Shown: piece by piece, positions 8,196-14,876 of the stretch
How positions within the stretch are numbered: the stretch's first letter is position 1
Layout of the letters: every line of letters starts with the position of its first letter
Assembly (NCBI GenBank): GCA_003517965.1
Contig: DOZO01000025.1
Coordinates: 11,982-32,574, forward strand
Reading direction: 5' to 3'
DNA from: Desulfobulbaceae bacterium
Lineage (GTDB): Bacteria > Desulfobacterota > Desulfobulbia > Desulfobulbales > Desulfurivibrionaceae
DNA: 20,593 nt
Translations under genes and position numbers: made by a program
Notes under the pieces: generated by a model
Databases searched by the model: none
Told to the model about the DNA's origin: nothing
What the model saw: only the letters and a program-made list of their open reading frames with translations

Positions 8196-8270
8196 CCTTG
8201 TTTTCTTGTTGCAAGACAAGGAAGATGCGTTCAGGGAAGAGCGTACTCTATCATGAAATCAAGCCAGGGA
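8196..8270 (+). promoter_or_regulatory. csrA leader: hairpin and three ANGGA motifs
   Basis: The flgL-csrA spacer contains an imperfect hairpin (CCTTGT 8196-8201 with ACAAGG 8216-8221, and inside it CTTG 8205-8208 with CAAG 8212-8215). It also has three ANGGA motifs: AAGGA at 8218-8222, AGGGA at 8233-8237 and AGGGA at 8266-8270. The last overlaps the Shine-Dalgarno sequence of csrA. ANGGA is the core recognised by CsrA, so autoregulation is plausible but inferred. No convincing promoter was seen in the spacer, and csrA may be transcribed together with flgL. Confidence 0.4.
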
Positions 8271-8281
8271 GGGCGAAAACA

Positions 8282-8548
8282 ATGTTGATACTTGCCAGAA
8301 AACCAGGGGAGGCCATTGCTATCGGCGATGGCATTAAAATCAGGGTTCTTGAGATAAAAGGCGGCCAGGTAAAGATCGGAATCGAGGCCCCGGCCGAGGT
8401 TATGGTTCACCGGGAAGAAATATACCTCCGCATCGTGGAGGAAAATATCCGGGCGGCAGCAGAGGCCCCGGCGGATCTTTCTTCTCTTGTCTCTGTTTTT
8501 GGCGATGATAAGACACGCAACAAACCGCCACTGACAGGTGGCAGATAA
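8282..8548 (+). CDS. csrA: CsrA, RNA-binding translational regulator with C-terminal extension
   Basis: CsrA is a homodimeric RNA-binding protein that represses or stabilises mRNAs carrying GGA motifs near their ribosome binding sites. Residues 1-60 match the family closely: MLILARKPGEAIAIGDGIKIRVLEI at the start and VMVHREEIYLRI, with the conserved RNA-binding arginine after VH. The protein is 88 residues long, compared with 61 in E. coli. The extra C-terminal tail of about 28 residues is typical of organisms in which FliW binds CsrA. fliW follows 74 nt downstream, as expected for that pair. The ATG at 8282 has GGGAGG (8267-8272) 9 nt upstream and starts exactly at the family's MLIL; upstream in-frame TTG-type starts are rejected. 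Confidence 0.96.
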   Translation: MLILARKPGEAIAIGDGIKIRVLEIKGGQVKIGIEAPAEVMVHREEIYLRIVEENIRAAAEAPADLSSLVSVFGDDKTRNKPPLTGGR

Positions 8549-8622
8549 TTTTAAAGCTAACGCCAGATTCATAACAACTGTTGCTTTACTGCTCTTCAAC
8601 CCCCCAAATGGAGGAAAGGATA

Positions 8623-9114
8623 ATGCAAGCCATGGCTCAAACAACCTGTACCAAGAACAAGAAACAAGGAGAAATCACGATTCGCACCAGCCGTTTTGGC
8701 GAAATGTCAATCGACCCGGAGAAGATCATCACCATGACCTCTCCTTTTTTGGGGTTCTCCGGGTCAAAACGATTCGTTGTCAAGCCGCACGGGAAAAAAT
8801 CGCCATTTTTCTGGCTTCAGTCCCTGGACGAACCTAAACTCGCTTTTGTGTGTATTCAGGCAGATATCCTGGTGCCGCAATATCAGCCGGAAATTTCTAA
8901 CCTGATTCGGCTGGAACTGCAAGCCTCACCGCAACAAGCACTTGATATCCTGCTTGTTCTGACTATCCCCAAGGATAATATCGAAGGGATGACGGCTAAC
9001 CTGATGGGGCCGGTGGCGATCAATCCCCAGAAACGTCTGGCCAAACAGGTATTACAGGATCCTGTGAGCTACGATGCCTGCTGGCCAGTTTTCACCCAAG
9101 ACACTGCGGAATAA
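8623..9114 (+). CDS. fliW: FliW, flagellar assembly factor and CsrA antagonist
   Basis: FliW is a cytosolic protein that in other bacteria binds either flagellin or CsrA. Free FliW sequesters CsrA and relieves repression of flagellin translation. This 163-residue protein shows the family pattern: ITIRTSRFGEMSIDPEKIITM near the start, then GFSGSKRFVV, then the segment FFWLQSLDEPKLAFVCIQ, and a later ILLVLTIPKDNIEGMTANLMGPVAINPQKRLAKQVL. The ATG at 8623 is preceded by GGAGG (8610-8614) and AAGGA (8616-8620). Both lie in ANGGA contexts, so CsrA might also bind here. A second ATG at 8632 is a weaker alternative start. It forms a csrA-fliW pair at the end of the flagellar operon. Confidence 0.94.
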   Translation: MQAMAQTTCTKNKKQGEITIRTSRFGEMSIDPEKIITMTSPFLGFSGSKRFVVKPHGKKSPFFWLQSLDEPKLAFVCIQADILVPQYQPEISNLIRLELQASPQQALDILLVLTIPKDNIEGMTANLMGPVAINPQKRLAKQVLQDPVSYDACWPVFTQDTAE

Positions 9115-9156
9115 CTGGGGAAAGCGGCAGATGAAAGGGAAACGTGCAAAAATGAT

Positions 9157-9179
9157 AACCCCGGCGCAAGCCGGGGTTT
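9157..9179. terminator. Bidirectional terminator between fliW and flgM
   Basis: AACCCCGGC (9157-9165) and GCCGGGGTT (9170-9178) form a perfect 9-bp, GC-rich stem with a GCAA tetraloop. TTTA ends the plus side. On the minus strand the hairpin is followed by TATCATTTTTG. It sits between the convergent fliW and flgM genes and probably ends transcription from both sides, although the T-tracts are short. Confidence 0.7.
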
Positions 9180-9247
9180 ATAGAGCGGGAAGAGAAAGCA
9201 GATGTGGTGCTACTGAGCAGTTACGCAGAAAGAACGGATGGACGCTA

Positions 9248-9544
9248 TCAGGCCAAGGTTTCGGAGATGAGGCTCGTCATCATTTTATCGGCAAGCTTGG
9301 CAGGATCGATCTTGTATTCGCCACGGGCAATTTGTTCCTTAAGTGCCTTAACCTTGTCCGCACGCACTTCCGGGGTCTGGGCCAGAATATCTCTGACCTT
9401 TTGCACATCCAGAGATCCAGAGGAGAGCACCACCCGATCAGTTGGCATATCTACCTTGTCAGCCTTGGGCACAGTAGAGCTTTCCGCTTTCTTAACCTGG
9501 ACCTTTTCTGTTTTGATCGTAGGAGAAATGCCTGTTAGTTCCAT
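9248..9544 (-). CDS. flgM: FlgM, anti-sigma-28 factor
   Basis: FlgM binds FliA (sigma-28) and blocks late flagellar gene transcription until it is exported through the completed hook-basal body. The 98-residue protein has the usual layout: a disordered, Ser/Lys/Val-rich N-terminal half (used for export) and a sigma-binding C-terminal half, with VRADKVKALKEQIARGEYKIDPAKLADKMM matching the family's core motif almost exactly. On the minus strand AAGGA (9556-9552) lies 7 nt before the ATG. The gene runs opposite to the flgI-fliW series and converges with fliW. It has its own sigma-28-type promoter about 100 nt upstream, which fits the feedback role of FlgM. Confidence 0.95.
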   Translation of the reverse strand: MELTGISPTIKTEKVQVKKAESSTVPKADKVDMPTDRVVLSSGSLDVQKVRDILAQTPEVRADKVKALKEQIARGEYKIDPAKLADKMMTSLISETLA

Positions 9545-9649
9545 AGCCGGGTCCTTGCTTCCTTACAGGTTGTTTGCCGTTATATATAGAGGCCAAGGTT
9601 TTAAAAACAACCTTATTTAGCCACATATTTTTATACCTTTACAGTTATC

Positions 9650-9676
9650 ATATCGGACTTTTGATTACAAACTTAA
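9650..9676 (-). promoter_or_regulatory. Sigma-28 (FliA) promoter of flgM
   Basis: On the minus strand TTAAGTTT (9676-9669), an 11-nt spacer and TCCGATAT (9657-9650) match the sigma-28 consensus TAAAGTTT-N11-GCCGATAA at 7 of 8 and 6 of 8 positions with the exact spacing. The predicted start is near 9643, giving a leader of about 99 nt before flgM. A small hairpin (AAGGTT 9595-9600 with AACCTT 9609-9614) lies within that leader. Confidence 0.7.
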
Positions 9677-9788
9677 AATAAAAAAAACCTTCCGCAAAAG
9701 AAATAACCTAATTTTGCCTGCGTATCTTGCGCCACAGGATGCGAGACGTTATTGCCAAACCATCACCTGACTGGTAGTATCATGCCCC

Positions 9789-12467
9789 ATGAACCAGCCA
9801 GAACCTGTTTACCTTATCGATGCCAGCGCTTATATCTATCGGGCCTATCACGCCATTGCCCCGCTTACCAACAGGAGCGGACTGCCCACCCATGCCGTTT
9901 ATGGGTTCACCAACATCCTTCTCCGGGTTCTGCGAGAAAAAGCGCCGAAATTTATTGGTATTGCCTTTGATGTGCGCGGTTCGAACTTTCGCCATGAAAT
10001 GTACCAGGCCTACAAGGCAAACCGCCCGTCCATGCCCGACGATCTTGCCTGCCAGATTCCCTACATCAAGGAGATTGTCGCCGCCCATAACTTCGCCTGT
10101 CTGGAGCGGCAGGGCTACGAGGCCGATGATCTGCTGGCCTCTGCGGCCAAAAAACTCGCCGCTCAGGGGCATCCGGTTATTCTGGTTTCCGGGGACAAAG
10201 ACCTGCTGCAGCTGGTTTCCGCAAATATTACCGTCTGGGACCCTATGCGGGATGTGTTTATGGATCCAGCCGCGGTGCAAAAAAAATATAATATCTCTCC
10301 AGAACAGCTTCTCGATTTTTTCGCCCTGATGGGTGACAGCTCGGATAATGTGCCGGGGGTGGCGGGCATCGGCCCGAAAACCGCAGAGAAACTGATCAAT
10401 GAATACGGTTCGTTGGAGAGTCTTTATCAGAAGATCGAGACGATCTCTCAGGCAAAGCTGAAGGAAAGGCTTCTGGCCAGTCGAGAAAATGCCTTTCTCT
10501 CCCGCCGGCTCATCGCCCTCAAGGATGATCTTGCCTCACCGGAGCTGCAAGCATACGCCATCCTCGCGCCTAACGAAGAACGGCTTCAGGAGTTATATGC
10601 CTTTCTCGATTTCAGTCGCCTGCTGAAGATCCCGACCTCGGCTGTTGTTGCTCTTGAAACCAAGGGGTTCCAGCTGATTACCACGGAGAGCCAGTTGCAA
10701 GAGGTCTGCCAGCAACTGGCCAAGGCCCCTTTTCTGGTGCTGGACACGGAAACTACCTCTCTTGACCCATTGCTGGCCGAATTGGTGGGTATCTCGCTTT
10801 GCGGCACCGCCGACGAAGCCTGGTATCTGCCCATTGGCCACCGGGACGCTGAGGGAAACCTCGTGCTCAACCAGTTGCCCCTTGCCATGGTTAAAAAAAT
10901 CCTGACCCCGCTTTTTTCCGCCCATCATCTACCCAAGCTCTGCCATAACCTCAAATTCGATCTGGCTATCTTAAATAATCAGGGCCTTCATCTCTCAGGC
11001 CCCCTGTGGGATACCATGATCGCCTCGTATCTTCTTGATCCCTCTCGCCGTTCCCAGAAGCTTGATGACCTGTGCCTGGAGATGCTTGGCAAACGGTTGA
11101 CCAGCTTCGGCGAGGTCACCGGTGGCGACAAGCGCCCGGACAGTTTTGCCTATGTTGCTCCGGAAGCAGCGAAGGATTATTCCTGCGAGGATGTCGCGGG
11201 AACTTGCCTGCTCTGGCAGCAGTTCCGGCCTCAACTTGAACAGCTCGGACTCTGGGAGCTTTTTGCAGACCTGGAGATGGAATTGGTCCCCATTCTGGCC
11301 CAGATGGAGCAGACCGGCATCACCGTGGATCAGGCCCAACTGCACCGTCTGTCTGTGGATTTCGGTCAGCAGTTGACCGAGCTGGAAAAGACCATCTATG
11401 TCCTGGCCGGGGAAGAGTTCAATATCAATTCCACCCGCCAGCTCGGCGAGATCCTCTTTGTCAAATTGGGCTTGCCCCAGGGTCGTAAAACCAAGACCGG
11501 TTATTCAACTGATGTAAAGGTTCTGGAAGGTCTGGCTCGGCAACACGATCTGCCCGCAACGATTATGGCCCATCGGAACTTAAGTAAACTTAAAAACACC
11601 TATGTGGACAGGTTACCGGAACTCATCCACCCCAGAACCGGGCGGGTTCATACCTCTTTCAATCAGACCGTTACCGCCACTGGTCGGCTGAGCAGCAGCA
11701 ACCCCAATCTGCAGAATATCCCGATTCGTACCTCCGAGGGCCAGAAAATCCGGGCCGCTTTCGTTGCCGCGCCGGGGCAGTTTTTTTTGTCGGCGGATTA
11801 TTCGCAGATCGACCTGCGGGTCATGGCCCATTATGCCCAGGATCCAGCTCTGCTTACTGCCTTCCGCGCTGGCCAGGACGTGCATAACCAGACGGCGGCC
11901 GAGATTTTTCAGATCAACCCGGCCTTTATCTCGCCGGAGATGCGGCGGGTGGCAAAGACCATCAACTTTGGCATTATTTACGGGATAAGCGCCTTTGGCC
12001 TGGCCACTCAGCTCAACTTGGGTCGCAAGGAGGCCGCCACCTTTATCGAACGTTATTTCGCCCATTATGCCGGGGTGAGGCGTTTTATGGACGAGATTGT
12101 CGCAAAGGCCAGACATGATGGTTTTGTCACCACCCTGCTCAATCGCCGCCGTCTGTTGCCCGATATTAACAGCGCCAACAAAGCCAGCCGTGAATTTGCC
12201 GAGCGCACCGCGATCAACACCCCTATCCAAGGCACGGCCGCCGACATCATCAAGCTGGCCACCATTGCCGCCACTCGTCGGCTCAGCGAGCAGGGTCTTG
12301 GCGCCAAGCTCTTGCTCCAGATCCATGACGAGCTGGTTTTTGAGGTGCCGGCTCAGGAAATTGAAGTAACCGGGGCCGTGGTCAAGGAAGCCATGGAAGG
12401 GGTCATGCGCCTTGACGTCCCTCTGGTGGTGAACACGGTGGTGGGGGAAAACCTGGCCAAGGTGTAA
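9789..12467 (+). CDS. polA: DNA polymerase I
   Basis: DNA polymerase I removes RNA primers and fills gaps in replication and repair. The 892-residue protein has all three domains. The N-terminal 5'-3' exonuclease (about 1-290) starts VYLIDASAYIYRAYHA and includes SGDKDLLQL and the GDSSDNVPGVAGIGPKTAEKL helix-hairpin-helix. The 3'-5' proofreading domain (about 300-490) keeps its catalytic residues: D319 and E321 in LDTETTS, HNLKFDLAIL, and the YSCED motif. The polymerase domain has motif A with D670 (SADYSQIDLRV), motif B with K723 and Y731 (RRVAKTINFGIIYG) and motif C with D847 (QIHDELVFEV). Proofreading thus appears intact, unlike in some PolA lineages. No clear Shine-Dalgarno sequence precedes the ATG; this start is chosen because it gives the standard N-terminus. 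Confidence 0.98.
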   Translation: MNQPEPVYLIDASAYIYRAYHAIAPLTNRSGLPTHAVYGFTNILLRVLREKAPKFIGIAFDVRGSNFRHEMYQAYKANRPSMPDDLACQIPYIKEIVAAHNFACLERQGYEADDLLASAAKKLAAQGHPVILVSGDKDLLQLVSANITVWDPMRDVFMDPAAVQKKYNISPEQLLDFFALMGDSSDNVPGVAGIGPKTAEKLINEYGSLESLYQKIETISQAKLKERLLASRENAFLSRRLIALKDDLASPELQAYAILAPNEERLQELYAFLDFSRLLKIPTSAVVALETKGFQLITTESQLQEVCQQLAKAPFLVLDTETTSLDPLLAELVGISLCGTADEAWYLPIGHRDAEGNLVLNQLPLAMVKKILTPLFSAHHLPKLCHNLKFDLAILNNQGLHLSGPLWDTMIASYLLDPSRRSQKLDDLCLEMLGKRLTSFGEVTGGDKRPDSFAYVAPEAAKDYSCEDVAGTCLLWQQFRPQLEQLGLWELFADLEMELVPILAQMEQTGITVDQAQLHRLSVDFGQQLTELEKTIYVLAGEEFNINSTRQLGEILFVKLGLPQGRKTKTGYSTDVKVLEGLARQHDLPATIMAHRNLSKLKNTYVDRLPELIHPRTGRVHTSFNQTVTATGRLSSSNPNLQNIPIRTSEGQKIRAAFVAAPGQFFLSADYSQIDLRVMAHYAQDPALLTAFRAGQDVHNQTAAEIFQINPAFISPEMRRVAKTINFGIIYGISAFGLATQLNLGRKEAATFIERYFAHYAGVRRFMDEIVAKARHDGFVTTLLNRRRLLPDINSANKASREFAERTAINTPIQGTAADIIKLATIAATRRLSEQGLGAKLLLQIHDELVFEVPAQEIEVTGAVVKEAMEGVMRLDVPLVVNTVVGENLAKV

Positions 12468-12506
12468 GTGGTTAATGCTTCTTTCATCCGGCTGCTTAAA
12501 TTGGTG

Positions 12507-12576
12507 CTTAAATCGGTTGACGACCCTGCGAAAAAAAATTAGTAAGTTAGAAATTATTCCGTTTGTCGGGATTGGG
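12507..12576 (+). repeat. Interspersed repeat, shortened copy (before the PpiD-like gene)
   Basis: This is the second copy of the element at 2033-2135. It has CTTAAATC (12507-12514), the identical 20-mer TTAGTAAGTTAGAAATTATT (12539-12558) and then directly CCGTTTGTCGGGATTGGG (12559-12576). The 35 nt that separate the last two blocks in the long copy, including the 3' arm of the large hairpin, are missing here. Only the small CCG-TTTGT-CGG hairpin remains. The copy lies in the 164-bp spacer between polA and the next gene. Confidence 0.65.
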
Positions 12577-12631
12577 ATAATGCCCTGAATTTCTTACCAA
12601 GACAGTCTTTTCATTCTTACACAGGTGACAT

Positions 12632-14101
12632 ATGCTCAACCTTCTACGCAGCAAGGCCCAATCGACCTATATCCAAGGTACCATTCTCATTATTGTTCTG
12701 GTTTTTGTCTTTTGGGGGGTTGGTTCAAGTCAGAAAGGCGGCCCTGATGCTATTGCCACGGTTAATGATCAGAGTATTTCCGCGCGCCAATATCAGAAAA
12801 ACTACACCCAGACCATCAACCGTTATCAGGAACAGTTCGGCGGCACTTTGCCCGCGGGGCTTCTTGAGGCCCTTAACCTGAAGCAGCAGGTGCTGGACCA
12901 GATGATTCAGGAGATGGTCATGCAGCAGAGCGCCAAGGAAGCAGGCTTGATTGTGAGCAGCGACGAAATCCGCAAGGTTATCCAGAATATGGAAGCCTTC
13001 CGGGCCGAAGGGATCTTCAAGCTCGACCGTTATAAAACATTGCTGGCCTCCTCAAGGATGAGTACGACTAATTTTGAAAACAGTGTGCGTTCTGATCTTC
13101 TCAACACCAAGATTATCGGTCATCTTTCCCGGTTTGCCAGGATATCCGACAGTGAGCTCAAAGACCGTTTTGCTTTTGACAACGATCAACTCAAGCTGGA
13201 ATATGTTGCTTTTCATGTGGATGATTTTCGTAATTCAGGCCCGATTGCCGAGCAGGAGCTGGAGGCTTTTTTTGCCAGTCGCAAGCAAGCCTACCTGACC
13301 GAACCTCAGGTAAAGCTTCGATACATCACCTTTCTTAATAAACAGGTCGTAGAGAGCAGTCAGTTGAGCGATCAGGGCAAGGATCTTACTTTCCAGTTGG
13401 CAAATCAGGCATACGAAGGAATTATCCTGGCCGGCAGCCTGGATAAGTATGCGGCCAGCACCGCTACGCCAGTGCAGAAAACCGATTACTTTACCCAGAG
13501 TACGCCTCCCACGACTATGGCAGAACAACCCACGCTGCTAAAAACCATCTTCGCCCTGAAAAAGGGAGAGCTAAGCTCGCTGCTTGAGATCAAAGGCGGC
13601 TACGCTATTGTATATCTTGATGAGGTGAAAGAACCACAGGTTCCGCCGATGGCAGAGGTTCGCGCCAGGGTAGAAAAAGATTTCCTGGATGATCAGGCCA
13701 AAACCAGGGCCAGGAATGCCGCCGTGGCCCTGTTGACCCAAGCAAAAAAAGAAGCCTCTTTTATCGCTGCGGCAGAAAAGACAAAAAGCAAGGTTCTGGA
13801 GACCTCGTTTTTCACGAGAAGTCAGCAGGAGGCCAGTGGCTTGCCTGGCCCCGTTGCCGCGCAAGGCCTGAAGCTAAGCGCCGCCTCACCTTATGCCAAA
13901 GAGGTCGGTGAAAACGGCGGCACTTTCTACGTGCTTCATTTTAAGGAAAGCAAGCCGGCAAGCGAAGCAGCCTTTGCCGATCAGAAAGAAACGCTGCGAA
14001 AAATGCTGACCCAGGAAAAACAGAAGCAGGTTATGGGCGCCTGGCTCGCATATCTGCAAAGCAGGGCCAAGATTACTACCGACAAGAAATTTATGGAGTA
14101 G
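12632..14101 (+). CDS. PpiD-like membrane-anchored periplasmic folding factor (SurA N-terminal domain)
   Basis: The protein of 489 residues starts with a short cytosolic segment and one membrane helix (about residues 16-33, TILIIVLVFVFWGVG). The rest is predicted to lie in the periplasm, the topology of PpiD. Residues about 40-190 form a SurA/PpiD-type chaperone domain (ATVNDQSISARQYQKNY, then VLDQMIQEMVMQQSAKEAGLIVSSDEIRKVI). A parvulin-like region around 220-345 is strongly degenerate: the usual His-Ile-L/V and GGDLG-type motifs are not evident, so isomerase activity is doubtful and a chaperone role is more likely. A charged C-terminal region follows. The start at 12632 has AGGTG a few bases upstream. 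The gene follows polA after a repeat-containing spacer and converges with plsY. Confidence 0.8.
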   Translation: MLNLLRSKAQSTYIQGTILIIVLVFVFWGVGSSQKGGPDAIATVNDQSISARQYQKNYTQTINRYQEQFGGTLPAGLLEALNLKQQVLDQMIQEMVMQQSAKEAGLIVSSDEIRKVIQNMEAFRAEGIFKLDRYKTLLASSRMSTTNFENSVRSDLLNTKIIGHLSRFARISDSELKDRFAFDNDQLKLEYVAFHVDDFRNSGPIAEQELEAFFASRKQAYLTEPQVKLRYITFLNKQVVESSQLSDQGKDLTFQLANQAYEGIILAGSLDKYAASTATPVQKTDYFTQSTPPTTMAEQPTLLKTIFALKKGELSSLLEIKGGYAIVYLDEVKEPQVPPMAEVRARVEKDFLDDQAKTRARNAAVALLTQAKKEASFIAAAEKTKSKVLETSFFTRSQQEASGLPGPVAAQGLKLSAASPYAKEVGENGGTFYVLHFKESKPASEAAFADQKETLRKMLTQEKQKQVMGAWLAYLQSRAKITTDKKFME

Positions 14102-14142
14102 AAGGCAAAAAGCCCCTCTTATCCTCGCCAGCTTTTTTCTTC
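14101..14142. terminator. Possible bidirectional terminator between the PpiD-like gene and plsY
   Basis: AAAAAGC (14107-14113) pairs with GCTTTTT (14131-14137), and GAAG (14101-14104) pairs with CTTC (14139-14142). Both arms overlap the ends of the two convergent genes. The arms themselves supply T-runs on both strands, but the stem is AT-rich with a 17-nt loop, so the call is tentative. Confidence 0.35.
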
Positions 14143-14709
14143 ATGTTTCATTAGCCGGACAATGTTGTCCCAGTGTTTGACCCAGATCAGCACCCCGATT
14201 GCAAAAGCCAGCAAGGATTTGCTTGCCGAGCCGGTCAATAGCCAGACCAACCCGGGCATCATCAAAACCGCAGTTAGCGAGCCCAGCGAAACATAGCCCC
14301 AATTGTAAACCACTCCGCCAAAGATCAGCAGATCAATAACTGCGGCCAGCGGGGCAAGATAGAGAAAAATGCCCAGCGCCGTTGCCACGCCTTTGCCACC
14401 ACGGAACTGCAGATACAACGGGTAGAGATGTCCCAGAAAAGCCGCGCCGCCGCAGAGGGCCATCCATAGTTCCCGCTGGCCGCCTTTCTCCAGTAGCCAA
14501 CCCGCAACCAGCATCGGCAGAATGCCCTTGAGCGCATCGCAGATCAGAGTAAGTACCCCAAGCTTTTTCCCGACCAGCCGGGCAACATTGGTGGCCCCGA
14601 TATTGCCGCTTCCTCCCGCACGCACGTCAACGCCCGCCACTTTCCCCAAAACCAGGCCAAATGGTATGGAACCGATCAGGTACGAGCCGATAATCAAGAG
14701 ATATTCCAT
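14119..14709 (-). CDS. plsY: PlsY, acyl-phosphate:glycerol-3-phosphate acyltransferase
   Basis: PlsY is an inner-membrane enzyme that transfers an acyl chain from acyl-phosphate to glycerol-3-phosphate, the first step of phospholipid synthesis in most bacteria. The 196-residue protein is very hydrophobic, with about five membrane helices, and has the three family motifs. They are GSGNIGATNVARL (from residue 33), GHLYPLYLQFRGGKGVAT, which holds the glycerol-phosphate-binding GGKG, and KHWDNIVRL near the C-terminus (the usual KHR-x-NI-x-RL with Trp for Arg). On the minus strand AAGGAG (14719-14714) lies 4 nt before the ATG. The gene is divergent from hcp and has a predicted sigma-70 promoter in the shared region. 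Confidence 0.96.
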   Translation of the reverse strand: MEYLLIIGSYLIGSIPFGLVLGKVAGVDVRAGGSGNIGATNVARLVGKKLGVLTLICDALKGILPMLVAGWLLEKGGQRELWMALCGGAAFLGHLYPLYLQFRGGKGVATALGIFLYLAPLAAVIDLLIFGGVVYNWGYVSLGSLTAVLMMPGLVWLLTGSASKSLLAFAIGVLIWVKHWDNIVRLMKHEEKSWRG

Positions 14710-14753
14710 ATAACTCCTTCCAGATTAGAAAAAGAAAAAAGCAAACAAGACAA

Positions 14754-14782
14754 AAAATATCTTTCTTCTTGATTTAAGTCAA
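14754..14782 (-). promoter_or_regulatory. Sigma-70 type promoter of plsY
   Basis: On the minus strand TTGACT (14782-14777) and TATTTT (14759-14754) are separated by exactly 17 nt. The predicted start is near 14747, about 38 nt before the plsY ATG. The -35 hexamer forms the right half of the Crp/Fnr-type palindrome at 14769-14782, so a regulator bound there would be expected to interfere with this promoter. Confidence 0.5.
14769..14782 (+). promoter_or_regulatory. Crp/Fnr-family (HcpR/FNR-like) operator for hcp
   Basis: TTGATTTAAGTCAA is a near-perfect dyad (TTGAt-N4-gTCAA), one base away from the classical FNR box TTGAT-N4-ATCAA. Its centre (14775.5) lies 41.5 bp upstream of the start site predicted from the -10 element TATAGT at 14805-14810. 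That is the classical spacing for class II activation. In many anaerobes hcp is controlled by Crp/Fnr-family regulators such as HcpR. No such regulator gene lies in this window. Confidence 0.6.
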
Positions 14783-14804
14783 CGCCGAATGGGATAATTC
14801 TCCG

Positions 14805-14810
14805 TATAGT
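14805..14810 (+). promoter_or_regulatory. -10 element of the hcp promoter
   Basis: TATAGT (14805-14810) predicts a start near 14817 and a leader of about 60 nt. No good -35 box exists at the matching distance, as expected for an activator-dependent promoter. A competing reading is TTGATT (14769-14774) with an 18-nt spacer and GATAAT (14793-14798). In that case the palindrome would overlap the promoter and act as a repressor site. Confidence 0.45.
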
Positions 14811-14876
14811 CTCCTTAACAAACGCACCAATACGGGTTACCTAAAACCTTCAACCCCACCACCAAGGAGAATTACC

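Noticed and set aside
8198..8281. Upstream non-ATG start extending csrA
   Set aside because: CsrA family proteins start at MLIL, which coincides with the ATG at 8282 and its GGGAGG site.
9714..9755. Possible polA promoters before 9789
   Set aside because: TTGCGC-N17-TATTGC and similar combinations match the consensus poorly; nothing convincing was found.
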